Positions 8,203-17,715 are shown, counted from the stretch's first letter. The stretch is DNA of 64,000 bases from Streptomyces sp. SAT1 (GCF_001654495.1 NZ_CP015849.1:4253501-4317500); one strand, 5' to 3'. Notes: generated by a model from the sequence alone, not told the origin. Made by a program: numbers and translations.

Positions 8203-8777
8203 TGGCTCCCCTTCCCGGCTCCGGCCTGGCCAAGGGCCTCGCCGTCACCCTGCGCACGATGACGAGGAAGACCGTCACCGAGCAGTACCCGGACACCCAG
8301 CCCGACCTGCCGCCGCGCACCCGCGGTGTGATCGGCCTGTTCGAGGAGAACTGCACGGTCTGCATGCTGTGCGCCCGCGAGTGCCCGGACTGGTGCATCT
8401 ACATCGACTCCCACAAGGAGACGGTGCCCGCCGCGGTCCCCGGCGGCCGCGAGCGCAGCCGCAACGTCCTCGACCGCTTCGCCATCGACTTCTCCCTGTG
8501 CATGTACTGCGGCATCTGCATCGAGGTCTGCCCCTTCGACGCGCTGTTCTGGTCACCGGAGTTCGAGTACGCCGAGACCGACATCCGCGACCTCACCCAC
8601 GAGCGCGACAAGCTCCGCGAGTGGATGTGGACCGTCCCGGCCCCGCCCGCCCTCGACCCCGGCGCGGAGGAGCCGAAGGAGCTCGCCGCCGCCCGTAAGA
8701 GCGCCGACAAGCTCGCCGCCCAGGAGCAGGCCGCCGCCCAGCAGGAAACCGCCGCCCAGGAGGAAGGAGAAGCGTGA
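8202..8777 (+). CDS. nuoI: NADH-quinone oxidoreductase subunit I
   Basis: The 191-residue ferredoxin-like subunit has two [4Fe-4S] motifs, ENCTVCMLCARECPDWC and CMYCGICIEVCPFDAL, which carry clusters N6a and N6b. Its GTG start at 8202 overlaps the nuoH stop codon (TAGTG). The C-terminal 30 or so residues are Ala/Glu/Gln-rich. If the complex lacks the NADH module, NuoI and NuoC/B would be where an alternative donor such as ferredoxin docks. That is inference. Confidence 0.94.
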   Translation: MAPLPGSGLAKGLAVTLRTMTRKTVTEQYPDTQPDLPPRTRGVIGLFEENCTVCMLCARECPDWCIYIDSHKETVPAAVPGGRERSRNVLDRFAIDFSLCMYCGICIEVCPFDALFWSPEFEYAETDIRDLTHERDKLREWMWTVPAPPALDPGAEEPKELAAARKSADKLAAQEQAAAQQETAAQEEGEA

Positions 8778-9454
8778 CCCCCGCCGCAGCCCACCCCGGT
8801 TTCCTCTCGCCGACCGGCGTCGAGATCGCCTTCCTGCTCGTCGGCATCGCCACCTTCGGCGCCGCGCTCCTCACCGTCACCACCCGGCAACTGGTGCACG
8901 CCGCCCTGTGGCTGGTGGTCGCCCTCGGCGGCCTCGCCGTCGAGTACCTGCTGCTCACCGCCGAGTTCATCGCCTGGGTGCAGGTCCTCATCTACGTCGG
9001 TTCCGTCGTCGTCCTCCTCCTGTTCGGACTGATGCTCACCAAGGCCCCCATCGGCCGCTCCGCCGACGCCGACTCCGGCAACCGGTGGGCCGCCCTCGCG
9101 GTGGCCCTCGCCGCCGCCGGCACCCTGGTCTGGGTCGTCGCCGACGCCTTCCGCACCACCTGGACCGACCTGGACGGCGCCGCCGCCGGCACCACCCGGG
9201 CCACCGGCGAGAGCCTCTTCCAGAACTGGGTCCTGCCCTTCGAGGCCCTCTCCGTGCTGCTCCTGGCCGCACTGGTCGGAGCGATCGTCCTGTCCCGCAA
9301 GGCCAAGGCGGACGCGGGCTCCGCCGACCCCGGCTCCCCGGCAGACGCCGGTGCCGGAGCCGGTCCCCGCACCCCGGGCCCGGCCGACGGACGACCCGTC
9401 GAACGGCTCGACGGGCGGCCCGCCGAACCGGCCGCCGAGGAGGGCCCCCGCTGA
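8774..9454 (+). CDS. nuoJ: NADH-quinone oxidoreductase subunit J
   Basis: The 226-residue protein has five predicted membrane segments. The conserved third-helix region reads EYLLLTAEFIAWVQVLIYVGSV. The last 50 or so residues are Ala/Pro/Gly-rich and hydrophilic. Start GTG 8774 overlaps the nuoI stop by 4 nt, and its own stop shares one base with the nuoK start. Confidence 0.93.
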   Translation: MTPAAAHPGFLSPTGVEIAFLLVGIATFGAALLTVTTRQLVHAALWLVVALGGLAVEYLLLTAEFIAWVQVLIYVGSVVVLLLFGLMLTKAPIGRSADADSGNRWAALAVALAAAGTLVWVVADAFRTTWTDLDGAAAGTTRATGESLFQNWVLPFEALSVLLLAALVGAIVLSRKAKADAGSADPGSPADAGAGAGPRTPGPADGRPVERLDGRPAEPAAEEGPR

Positions 9455-9876
9455 TGCACCTCGTCTACCCGGCCGTCCTCTCCGCCCTTCTCTTCTGCAC
9501 CGGGCTCTACGGCGTCCTCGCGCGCCGCAACGCGATCCTGGTCCTCATGTCGGTCGAGCTGATGCTCAACGCCGTCAACCTCAACCTGGTCGCCTTCGAC
9601 GTCTGGCTCAGCAGGGCCGCCGCCGACACCCTGCACTCCGGCCAGGCGCTGACCCTGTTCACCATCACCATCGCCGCCGCCGAGATCGGCATCGGCCTGG
9701 CGATCGTGCTCGCCGTGTACCGCAACCGCGGCACCTCCGACATCGACCGGCTCCGCGACGCCGCCGAGCACCCCGATGACGACCCCGACGAACCCGACGA
9801 CGACTTCGGCGACGGCCCCGACGGCGAAGCCGCCGCGACCGCGCAGGCCGCCGGGAAGGCTGAGGCCACCGCGTGA
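9454..9876 (+). CDS. nuoK: NADH-quinone oxidoreductase subunit K
   Basis: This three-helix subunit has the family signature MSVELMLNAVNLNLVAF, containing the conserved membrane Glu used in proton pumping, and ITIAAAEIGIGLAIVLAVYR. At 140 residues it is about 40 longer than most NuoK proteins. The extension (from about residue 105) is strongly acidic, with runs of Asp, Glu and Pro. The ATG overlaps the nuoJ stop by one base. Confidence 0.93.
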   Translation: MHLVYPAVLSALLFCTGLYGVLARRNAILVLMSVELMLNAVNLNLVAFDVWLSRAAADTLHSGQALTLFTITIAAAEIGIGLAIVLAVYRNRGTSDIDRLRDAAEHPDDDPDEPDDDFGDGPDGEAAATAQAAGKAEATA

Positions 9877-11867
9877 CCACGACCACCCTCGCCGTTCTCG
9901 TCCCCCTCCTGCCGTTCCTGGGCGCCGCGGCCGGACTGCTCCTGGGCCGCACCGCCCCCGGCTTCGTGCGCCCACTCGCGATCCTGCCGACCCTCGCCTC
10001 CCTCGTCCTCGCCGTGCTGGTCGCGGCCCGCCAGGGCGGCGGCCGGGCCGTCGACGCCGCCACCGAACTGACCCCCACCGGCTCGGTCCCCGTCGAACTG
10101 GCCCTGCACATCGACGGCTACGCCGCGCTCGTCGCCGTCCTCGTCGCCACCGTCGCCACCTGTGTGCAGCTCTACTCCACGGGCTATCTGCGCGAGGACC
10201 CCCGCTACCCGTCCTACGCCGCGCTCGTCTCCCTGTTCACCTCCGCGATGCTGCTCGTCGTCTACTCCGGCGACCTGATCGTGCTGCTGGTCGGCTGGGA
10301 GGTCATGGGCATCTGCTCCTACTTCCTGGTCGGCCACTACTGGGAGACCCCCGAGGCCCGCGCCGCCTCCCTCAAGGCCTTCCTGGTCACCAAGCTCGGC
10401 GACGTCCCCTTCCTCATCGGTCTGTTCGCGCTCGCCGCCGACGCCGGCTCCTTCCGGATCACCACGGTCCTGACCACCGTCGCGCACGGCGGCCTGCACC
10501 ACCCCACGCTGGTCGCGCTGCTGCTCCTGGCGGGCGTGGCGGGCAAGTCCGCGCAGTTCCCGCTGCACACCTGGCTGCCCGACGCGATGGCAGGCCCGAC
10601 CCCGGTGTCCGCGCTGATCCACGCCGCGACGATGGTCGCCGCCGGTGTCTACTTCGTGGCCCGGCTCCTCCCCGTCTTCCAGGCGTCCTCGGCCGCCATG
10701 ACCGTCCTCGCCGTCATGGCCGCCGTGACCATGGCCGGTTCGGCGCTCGCCGCGCTCGCCCAGGACGACATCAAACGCGTCCTCGCCTACTCGACGATCG
10801 GTCAGCTCGGCTACATGACCGGCGCGCTCGCCGTGGGCGCGCCCGGCGCCGCCGTCTTCCACCTCCTGTCGCACGGCGCCTTCAAGGCGCTGCTCTTCCT
10901 CGCCGCCGGGGTGGTCATCCACGCGGCCGGCACCAACTCGCTGGCCGCCATGTCCCGCACCGGCGGCCTGCGCGAGCGCGTCCCCGACGCGTACTGGACG
11001 ATGACCGTCGCCCTGCTCGCGCTCGCCGCGATCCCTCCCTTCAGCGGCTTCTTCTCCAAGGAGTCCGTGCTCGGCGCCGCCGAGCGGGTGGCCGACGGCC
11101 ACACCGCGCACGCCCCCGGCACGGCCGGCTGGATCGTCCTCGTGGCCGGTCTGCTCACCGCCCTGCTGACCGCCGCCTACGCGCTGCGGCTGTGGCTGCT
11201 CGCCTTCCACGGCCGGGGTGCGCAGGCCCCCGACCACGGACGGCAGCCCCTGGCCATGAACGCCGTCCTGTGGGTGCTGGCCGTGCCCTCCCTCGCCTTC
11301 GGCGGACTCGCCTTCCGCGTTCTGCCCGACTGGTTCGACGGTGCCTCGCTCGCCCCGACGACGGCCACCTCCGTCCTCGGCACCGGCCTGGCCCTGGCCG
11401 GCGGTGTGCTCCTCTACGGCGCCTGGCGGCACACCACCGCGCTCGCCGCCCGCACCCCGATGGGCGCGGTCGCCGCCCACCCGGAGGCCGACGCCGGACT
11501 GGTCGAGGCCGAGGCCATCGCCACCCACCGGCCGGCCTACGGGGACCTCGCCGGAGCTCCCGACCCCGCCGACCCCGCACGGCTGCTGCTCGGCCCGCTG
11601 CACCGCCACGCGGCCACCGGCTTCCACCTCGACGCGGTCTACCGGACCCTGTTCGTCCGCCCGGTCCTGGCCGGTGCGAGCCTCGTCCGGTTCCTCGACC
11701 GCGAGGTCGTCGAGACCTACGTACGCGGTGCCGGGGCCGCCCCCCGGCTGCTCGGGGCCGCCGTACGGCGGGCCCAGACCGGCAATGTGCAGACCTATGT
11801 GAGCGCGCTGCTCGCCGGCACCGTCGTCCTGGCGGTCGCCGTCGTCCTCGTCGCCACGGGAGCGTGA
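9873..11867 (+). CDS. nuoL: NADH-quinone oxidoreductase subunit L
   Basis: The 664-residue antiporter-like subunit occupies the distal end of the membrane arm. The Mrp-antiporter signature is present as HTWLPDAMAGPTPVSALIHA, and the conserved Glu as GWEVMGICSY. The C-terminal third should contain the long lateral helix. Start GTG 9873 overlaps nuoK by 4 nt. Confidence 0.95.
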   Translation: MTTTTLAVLVPLLPFLGAAAGLLLGRTAPGFVRPLAILPTLASLVLAVLVAARQGGGRAVDAATELTPTGSVPVELALHIDGYAALVAVLVATVATCVQLYSTGYLREDPRYPSYAALVSLFTSAMLLVVYSGDLIVLLVGWEVMGICSYFLVGHYWETPEARAASLKAFLVTKLGDVPFLIGLFALAADAGSFRITTVLTTVAHGGLHHPTLVALLLLAGVAGKSAQFPLHTWLPDAMAGPTPVSALIHAATMVAAGVYFVARLLPVFQASSAAMTVLAVMAAVTMAGSALAALAQDDIKRVLAYSTIGQLGYMTGALAVGAPGAAVFHLLSHGAFKALLFLAAGVVIHAAGTNSLAAMSRTGGLRERVPDAYWTMTVALLALAAIPPFSGFFSKESVLGAAERVADGHTAHAPGTAGWIVLVAGLLTALLTAAYALRLWLLAFHGRGAQAPDHGRQPLAMNAVLWVLAVPSLAFGGLAFRVLPDWFDGASLAPTTATSVLGTGLALAGGVLLYGAWRHTTALAARTPMGAVAAHPEADAGLVEAEAIATHRPAYGDLAGAPDPADPARLLLGPLHRHAATGFHLDAVYRTLFVRPVLAGASLVRFLDREVVETYVRGAGAAPRLLGAAVRRAQTGNVQTYVSALLAGTVVLAVAVVLVATGA

Positions 11868-11873
11868 GCAGGC

Positions 11874-13448
11874 GTGATCGATATCAGCGAGTCAGTGATG
11901 CAGTTCCTTCTGGCGTTCCTCGTCGCCGGCCCGCTCCTGGGCGCGGTCGCCGCCCTCCTGCCGGCCCCGCCCGGACTGAAGGGGAAGTCGCCCGAGCAGG
12001 CCGTGCTCCGGCACGGAGTGACCGTCACCGGTGTCCTGCTCGCCGCCGCGCTCGTCCTCGCGCTCGGCTTCGACCACGACCATCCGTCGAAGATGCAGGC
12101 CACGACGGACATCAGCTGGATCCCCGCACTCCACGTGCGCGTCCACCTCGGCATCGACGGCATCTCGCTCCCCCTCGTCGTCCTGACCGCGCTGCTGACC
12201 TTCCTCTGCGCGCTGTACAGCTACTTCAAGCCGCCCGCGGGCCCGAGCCCGAAGGCGTTCGTCGCCCTGCTGCTCCTGCTGGAGTCCGGCACGCTCGCCA
12301 CCTTCGCCGTCCTCGATCTGGTGCTGTTCTTCCTCGCCTTCGAGACGGTGCTCATCCCGATGTACTTCCTCATCGCCCGCTGGGGCGGCGCGGGCCGGCG
12401 GGCCGCGGCCTGGCGATTCATCCTCTACACCCTCCTCGGCTCGGTCGTCATGCTGCTCGGCCTGCTCCTGATCGGGATCAAGGCGGGCACGTTCGACATG
12501 GTGGCACTCGCCACTGACAACGGCCGGTCGCTGACCGCGTCCGTGCAGGTCGTCGCCGTTCTGGCGATCGGGCTCGGGCTCGCGGTCAAGACCCCGATGT
12601 GGCCGCTGCACAGCTGGCTGCCGGACGCCCACACCGCCGCCCCGACCGTCGGCTCGGTCCTGCTGGCGGGCGTCCTGCTGAAGATGGGGACATACGGTTT
12701 CGTCCGGATCCTGCTGCCCGTCGCGCCGCACGGCTTCCACACCTTCGCGCCCTACCTCGCGGCCTTCGCCGTCGTCGGCATCGTCTACGGCTCCCTGGCC
12801 TGCCTCGCCCTGGCCCGGCGCGGTGCCCGGGGCGACCTGAAACGGCTCATCGCCTACTCCTCGGTCGGCCACATGGGCTTCGTGCTGCTCGGCATCGCCA
12901 CCGCCACCCCGACCGGCGTGAACGGCGCCCTGTTCGCCAACATCGCCCACGGCCTCATCACCGGCCTGCTCTTCTTCCTCGTCGGCGGACTCAAGGACCG
13001 CACCGGCAGCACCGACCTCGACGCCCTCGCCGAGGAGTCCGGCTCCGCCCTGTACGGCAGGGCCCCGCGCCTGGGCGGCCTGCTGGCCTTCGGCGCGGTC
13101 GCCTCGCTCGGACTGCCCGGACTGGCCGGGTTCTGGGGCGAGATGCTCGCCCTGTTCGGCGCGTTCCGGCCCGCCGACGGCCTCAGCCGCCCCGCCTTCC
13201 TCACCTTCATGGCGATCGGCGCGTTCGGCACCCTGCTGACGGCCGCGTACATGCTCGCCGTGGTCCGCCGCGTCTGCATGGGCGCCGCGGCGGCCGAGAC
13301 CCCGAAACTGCCCGACGTGCGCGGCTTCGAGTTCGCGGCCTGGGCCCCGCTCGTCGCCCTGACCGTCCTCGCCGGGCTCTGGCCCAAGGCCCTGCTCGGG
13401 CTCACCGACCCGGCCGTGCAGCAACTCCTCGCGGGAGGCACCCGATGA
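11874..13448 (+). CDS. nuoM: NADH-quinone oxidoreductase subunit M
   Basis: This 524-residue antiporter-like proton channel has the signature HSWLPDAHTAAPTVGSVLLA and an N-terminal half with FLAFETVLIPMYFLIARWGG, which includes the conserved membrane Glu. The GTG start lies 6 nt after the nuoL stop. The stop overlaps the nuoN start by 4 nt. Confidence 0.95.
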   Translation: MIDISESVMQFLLAFLVAGPLLGAVAALLPAPPGLKGKSPEQAVLRHGVTVTGVLLAAALVLALGFDHDHPSKMQATTDISWIPALHVRVHLGIDGISLPLVVLTALLTFLCALYSYFKPPAGPSPKAFVALLLLLESGTLATFAVLDLVLFFLAFETVLIPMYFLIARWGGAGRRAAAWRFILYTLLGSVVMLLGLLLIGIKAGTFDMVALATDNGRSLTASVQVVAVLAIGLGLAVKTPMWPLHSWLPDAHTAAPTVGSVLLAGVLLKMGTYGFVRILLPVAPHGFHTFAPYLAAFAVVGIVYGSLACLALARRGARGDLKRLIAYSSVGHMGFVLLGIATATPTGVNGALFANIAHGLITGLLFFLVGGLKDRTGSTDLDALAEESGSALYGRAPRLGGLLAFGAVASLGLPGLAGFWGEMLALFGAFRPADGLSRPAFLTFMAIGAFGTLLTAAYMLAVVRRVCMGAAAAETPKLPDVRGFEFAAWAPLVALTVLAGLWPKALLGLTDPAVQQLLAGGTR

Positions 13449-14968
13449 GCGTCCTGGCCCAGTCGCCGGTCGCGTCGGCGGTCCAGTCCGTCGACTGGCT
13501 CGCCGTCGCGCCACCCGCCCTCACCGCGGTGACCGCCCTGGCGGTCCTGGTCGCCGACCTCTTCGTCCCGCGGGCACGCAAACCCCTCCTCGGCTGGGTC
13601 TCCGTCGCCGGACTCGCCGCCTCCGCGCTGCTCCTGTTGCCCCTCCTGGACGGCGACCGCGGCACCTTCTGCCGGCACCGGCAGCCCGGCGTGTGCAGCT
13701 ACACCGCCGACCACTTCACCCTCGTCGTCCAGCTCCTGGTGCTGGGCGGCGCCCTGCTGGCGGCCCTGCTGTCGGTCACCGCCCTCAGGGACGCGCGCGG
13801 CGGACTCCCCGAAGGGGAGTACTGGTTCCTGCTGCTGTCCGCCACCGCCGGAGCGGCCCTGCTGCCCGCCGCCCGCGACCTGGCCACCCTGATCGTCGCC
13901 CTGGAGGTCGCCTCCCTGCCCGCCTTCGCCCTCGTGGGCCTCAGACACGGCGACCGCAGGTCCTCCGACGCGGCCCTGAAGTTCTTCCTGTCCTCGGTCA
14001 CCGCCACCGCCGTCAGCCTGCTGGGCGTCAGCTTCGTCTACGCCACCACCGGCACCCTGTACCTCACCCAGGTGGCAGACCGCCTCCCTCACGTCGCCGG
14101 GCAGTTCCACACCCTCGCCCAGACCGGCGTCGTCCTCACCCTCGTCGGCTTCGCCTTCAAGCTCGCCGCCGTCCCGTTCCACTTCTGGGTCCCCGACACC
14201 TATGTGGGCGCGCCGCTGCCGATCGCCGCCTATCTGTCGGTCGTCGGCAAGGCGGTCGGCTTCACCGGCCTGATCCTCGTCACCGTCGTCGCGTTCCCCT
14301 CGTACGCCGACGTCTGGGGCCCGGCACTGGCGGCGCTGGCCGCACTCACCATGACCGTCGGCAACGCCGGTGCCCTGCGCCAGAGCGCCACGCGCGCGTA
14401 CGGCGCGGTCCGGCTGCTCGCCTGGTCCTCCGTCGGCCAGGCGGGCTACCTCCTGGTGCCGCTCGCGGCGGCCGGATACACCGACGACCCGCGCGGGACC
14501 GTCGGCTCCACCGTCGCGTACGCCCTGATGTACGCCGCCGTGAACCTCGGCGCCTTCGCCGTGGCCGCGCTCGTGGGCCGCGCCCGGCCCCGCAACCGCC
14601 TCGCCGACTACCGCGGCCTGTACGCCGCCCACCCGGTGTGCGCCCTGCTGCTGGCCTTCTTCCTGCTGTGCCTGGCCGGGCTCCCGCCCGGGGTCATCGG
14701 CCTGTTCGCGAAGGTCACCGTCTTCTCCGCGGCGGTCGGCGCCGGACTCGGCTGGCTCGCCGTCGTCATGGCCGTCAACGTGGTGGTCGCGCTGTACTAC
14801 TACCTGAGGTGGACGGCCCTGCTGTTCCGCGCGCCCGAGGGCGAACCGGTCCGGCACCGCGTCCCGGCGCCGCTCACCGCCGCGCTCGCCCTGACGGGTG
14901 TCCTGGGCGTCGCCCTGTCCGGCGCGCCCCAGCTGGTGCTGCGCTTCGCGGGCGGCGGACTGTTCTGA
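13445..14968 (+). CDS. nuoN: NADH-quinone oxidoreductase subunit N
   Basis: The 507-residue antiporter-like subunit is the last gene of the nuo operon. The signature FHFWVPDTYVGAPLPIAAYL is present, as is ALEVASLPAFALVGL with the conserved Glu. An 189-bp gap follows before htpX, so the operon probably ends here, though I see no clear terminator. Confidence 0.95.
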   Translation: MSVLAQSPVASAVQSVDWLAVAPPALTAVTALAVLVADLFVPRARKPLLGWVSVAGLAASALLLLPLLDGDRGTFCRHRQPGVCSYTADHFTLVVQLLVLGGALLAALLSVTALRDARGGLPEGEYWFLLLSATAGAALLPAARDLATLIVALEVASLPAFALVGLRHGDRRSSDAALKFFLSSVTATAVSLLGVSFVYATTGTLYLTQVADRLPHVAGQFHTLAQTGVVLTLVGFAFKLAAVPFHFWVPDTYVGAPLPIAAYLSVVGKAVGFTGLILVTVVAFPSYADVWGPALAALAALTMTVGNAGALRQSATRAYGAVRLLAWSSVGQAGYLLVPLAAAGYTDDPRGTVGSTVAYALMYAAVNLGAFAVAALVGRARPRNRLADYRGLYAAHPVCALLLAFFLLCLAGLPPGVIGLFAKVTVFSAAVGAGLGWLAVVMAVNVVVALYYYLRWTALLFRAPEGEPVRHRVPAPLTAALALTGVLGVALSGAPQLVLRFAGGGLF

Positions 14969-15157
14969 CCCGCCCGGCACCGGGCACCCGTCGCGCACTC
15001 ACCCGGACGGCCCGCGCGCCCTCGCGCCGACCGGGGAACCCGGGGCGTTCGCCTGGCGTTGACCAGTACGGAAGGGTCCACTGGACGTGACACCACACAC
15101 CAGTGGACCGCACAGCAAGCGAAGGGTTCCCCTGCCGCACCACTTGGAGGGCGTACC

Positions 15158-16021
15158 GTGCACCGCCGGCACAACGGGCTCAGGACCGCAGTACTCCTCG
15201 GGGGACTGTCCGCACTCATCATCGTCATCGGCAGTTTCTTCGGCCGCACCGGCCTGGTCGTCGCCGTCCTCATCGCCCTCGGCACCAACGCGTACGCGTA
15301 CTGGAACAGCGACAAGCTGGCCCTGCGCGCGATGCGGGCCCGCCCGGTCAGCGAGTTCGAGGCACCGGCCCTGTACCGGATGGTCCGTGACCTCTCCACC
15401 CAGGCCCGCCAGCCGATGCCGCGCCTGTACATCTCCCCGACGGAGGCGCCCAACGCCTTCGCCACCGGACGCAACCCGCGCAACGCCGCCGTGTGCTGCA
15501 CGGAAGGCATCCTGCGCATCCTGGACGAGCGCGAACTGCGCGGTGTCATCGGCCACGAGCTGAGCCATGTCTACAACCGCGACATCCTGATCTCCTCCGT
15601 CGCCGGCGCCCTCGCCTCCGTGATCATGTTCCTGGTCAACTTCGCCTGGCTGATCCCGGTCGGCCGCTCGGACGACGACGAGGGCCCCGGCATCTTCGGC
15701 ATGCTCCTGGTCATGATCCTCGGCCCGTTCGCGGCCACCCTCATCCAGCTGGCCATCAGCCGCTCCCGGGAGTACGAGGCCGACGCCTCCGGCGCCCGCA
15801 TCACCGGCGACCCGCTCGCCCTCGCCAGCGCCCTGCGCAAGCTGGAGGCGGGCACCCAGCAGCTTCCGCTGCCCCCGGAGCCGCGCATCGAGACCGCGAG
15901 CCACATGATGATCGCCAATCCCTTCCGCCCGGGACAGGGACTGTCGAGAATGTTCTCCACGCACCCGCCCATGGCGGAGCGCATCGCCCGACTCGAGCAG
16001 ATGGCAGGTCGCCGACAGTGA
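15158..16021 (+). CDS. htpX: Membrane zinc metalloprotease HtpX
   Basis: The 287-residue M48 peptidase is involved in membrane protein quality control. The zinc site HELSH is in ELRGVIGHELSHVYNRD, the third ligand Glu is in SREYEADASGA, and paired hydrophobic segments flank both. The GTG at 15158 is chosen: TTGGAGG lies 7 nt upstream and the protein then begins HRRHNGLRTAVLLGG like its relatives. Its stop overlaps the next gene by 4 nt. Confidence 0.93.
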   Translation: MHRRHNGLRTAVLLGGLSALIIVIGSFFGRTGLVVAVLIALGTNAYAYWNSDKLALRAMRARPVSEFEAPALYRMVRDLSTQARQPMPRLYISPTEAPNAFATGRNPRNAAVCCTEGILRILDERELRGVIGHELSHVYNRDILISSVAGALASVIMFLVNFAWLIPVGRSDDDEGPGIFGMLLVMILGPFAATLIQLAISRSREYEADASGARITGDPLALASALRKLEAGTQQLPLPPEPRIETASHMMIANPFRPGQGLSRMFSTHPPMAERIARLEQMAGRRQ

Positions 16022-16410
16022 AGACAATCCTGAACGTCATCTGGCTGGTCCTGAGCGGCTTCTGGCTGTTCCTCGGCTATCTGGCGGCCGGGGTGCTGCT
16101 GTGCATCACGATCATCGGCATCCCGTTCGGCATAGCGTCCTTCCGCATCGGCGTCTACGCCCTGTGGCCCTTCGGGTACACCACGGTCGAGCGCCGCGAC
16201 GCGGGCGCGCCGTCCTGCGTCGGCAACGTGCTCTGGCTCGTCCTGGCCGGCTGGTGGCTGGCGCTCGCCCACATCGTGACGGGCGTCATGCTCTGCATCA
16301 CGATCATCGGCATCCCGTTCGGCATCGCCAACTTCAAGCTCATCCCGGTCTCGCTGCTCCCGCTGGGCCGCGAGATCGTCCGGACCGACCAGCCCTTCGC
16401 CACCCGCTGA
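16018..16410 (+). CDS. YccF-domain (DUF307) inner membrane protein
   Basis: The 130-residue protein contains two near-identical YccF repeats. Each has a hydrophobic segment ending in LCITIIGIPFGIA (residues about 20-45 and 88-112). The function of the family is unknown. It is translationally coupled to htpX by a 4-nt GTGA overlap, which suggests a shared role in membrane stress, an inference from context only. Confidence 0.88.
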   Translation: MKTILNVIWLVLSGFWLFLGYLAAGVLLCITIIGIPFGIASFRIGVYALWPFGYTTVERRDAGAPSCVGNVLWLVLAGWWLALAHIVTGVMLCITIIGIPFGIANFKLIPVSLLPLGREIVRTDQPFATR

Positions 16411-16555
16411 ACCGGCGCATCCCGGCGTGCCGGGGCCGCCGCCGGATGCAACCGTGGGGACCGGCCGCGGCGTCTTCCCCGACGACACGGTGCGAACACG
16501 CGTGTGGCACTCACGGGCGACGAACCGAGGTCGCCGGGAAAGGCAGGTTCGGGAC

Positions 16556-16822
16556 ATGGGCGTCATCAGCTGGATCATCCTGGGACTGTTGGCCGGGGCC
16601 ATCGCGAAGATCCTGCTGCCGGGCCGCGACCCCGGCGGCTTCATCGGCACGACCCTCATCGGCATCGCCGGTGCCTTCGTCGGCGGCTGGATCTCGGCCC
16701 GCTGGCTGGACCACCCGGTCAGCAAGCACTTCTACGACGGCGCCACCTGGGCGGCGGCCATCGGCGGCTCACTCGTCCTGCTGATCGCCTACCGCCTCCT
16801 CTTCGGCAACTCACGCGACTGA
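16556..16822 (+). CDS. GlsB/YeaQ/YmgE-family membrane protein
   Basis: This 88-residue protein has three hydrophobic segments and Gly-rich helices (GLLAGAIAKILLPGRDPGGF, GIAGAFVGGW) typical of the transglycosylase-associated GlsB/YeaQ family linked to stress responses. The ATG at 16556 follows AGGCAGGTTCGGG. A bidirectional terminator lies just downstream, shared with the convergent yajQ. Confidence 0.88.
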   Translation: MGVISWIILGLLAGAIAKILLPGRDPGGFIGTTLIGIAGAFVGGWISARWLDHPVSKHFYDGATWAAAIGGSLVLLIAYRLLFGNSRD

Positions 16823-16852
16823 CGCGAGGCGCTGCCGCGGCGCGGCGGACAC

Positions 16853-16895
16853 ACACAAGGGTGGGCACCGGTGCTCCCGGTGCCCACCCTTGTGT
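16853..16895. terminator. Bidirectional terminator between the GlsB-like gene and yajQ
   Basis: A perfect 19-bp stem (16853-16871 pairing with 16877-16895) has a 5-nt loop. It lies between two convergent stop codons, so it can end transcripts from both sides. Confidence 0.85.
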
Positions 16896-16909
16896 CTGCT
16901 CCGCCGGTC

Positions 16910-17398
16910 CTACCGGTAGTTCACGAACTGGAGCGCGAAGTCGAAGTCCTGGCCCTTCAGCAGCGCGATCACGGCCTGGAGGTCGTCCCGGCTCTTGGAG
17001 CTGACACGCAGCTCGTCGCCCTGCACCTGGGCCTTGACGCCCTTGGGGCCCTCGTCGCGGATGAGCTTCGCCACCTTCTTGGCGTTCTCCTGGGAGATGC
17101 CCTCCTCGACGGAGGCGAAGATCTTGTACTCCTTGCCGGACAGCTGCGGCTCGCCCGCGTCCAGGGCCTTCAGCGAGATGCCGCGCTTGATCAGCTTGGA
17201 CTGGAAGACGTCGAGGACCGCCTTCACCCGCTCCTCGGAGTTCGCCTCCATGAGGATCTTCTCGCCGGACCACGAGATCGAAGCGCCCACGCCCTTGAAG
17301 TCGTAGCGCTGCGAGATCTCCTTGGCGGCCTGGTTGAGGGCGTTGTCGACCTCCTGCCGCTCGACCTTCGAGACGATGTCGAAACTGGAGTCGGCCAT
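16910..17398 (-). CDS. yajQ: YajQ-family nucleotide-binding protein
   Basis: The 162-residue protein starts MADSSFDIVSKVERQEVDNA and ends DFDFALQFVNYR, both hallmarks of the UPF0234/YajQ family. These are compact two-domain proteins that bind RNA or nucleotides; some bacterial members bind cyclic di-GMP. Length is normal for the family. It is convergent with the upstream block and divergent from tRNA-Tyr. Confidence 0.93.
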   Translation of the reverse strand: MADSSFDIVSKVERQEVDNALNQAAKEISQRYDFKGVGASISWSGEKILMEANSEERVKAVLDVFQSKLIKRGISLKALDAGEPQLSGKEYKIFASVEEGISQENAKKVAKLIRDEGPKGVKAQVQGDELRVSSKSRDDLQAVIALLKGQDFDFALQFVNYR

Positions 17399-17715
17399 GT
17401 CCTGTGGCTCCTTGTATCGGGGTGGGTCGAAGTACGTGACGCGTGCGGGCCGGCGAGCGTGGAGAAACCGCCTGCCCCCGGCCGGCAGGCCCGGGTCCGC
17501 ATCCGCCCCAGCCTAGGCCCTGTCATGACCTTCCCGCCCGCCCCGGGGCCGCCTGTCGCCCGTCCCCGGGCCACTGGTCACCCGGCCCCCGGACACGGAC
17601 GGCCCGGCTCCGGGACACCGATCAATCGGGTGGCGAAGCACCCCTGTGCATCGGGTATTGTTTACGTCGTTGCCACAGAGCACCGCCGAAAGGCAGTTCG
17701 ACGGCAGCAAACCCC

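Noticed and set aside
9507..15027. Several long minus-strand frames opposite nuoK to htpX
   Set aside because: All are shadows of well-supported plus-strand nuo genes, with Gly/Glu/Arg/Gln-rich composition and no ribosome sites.
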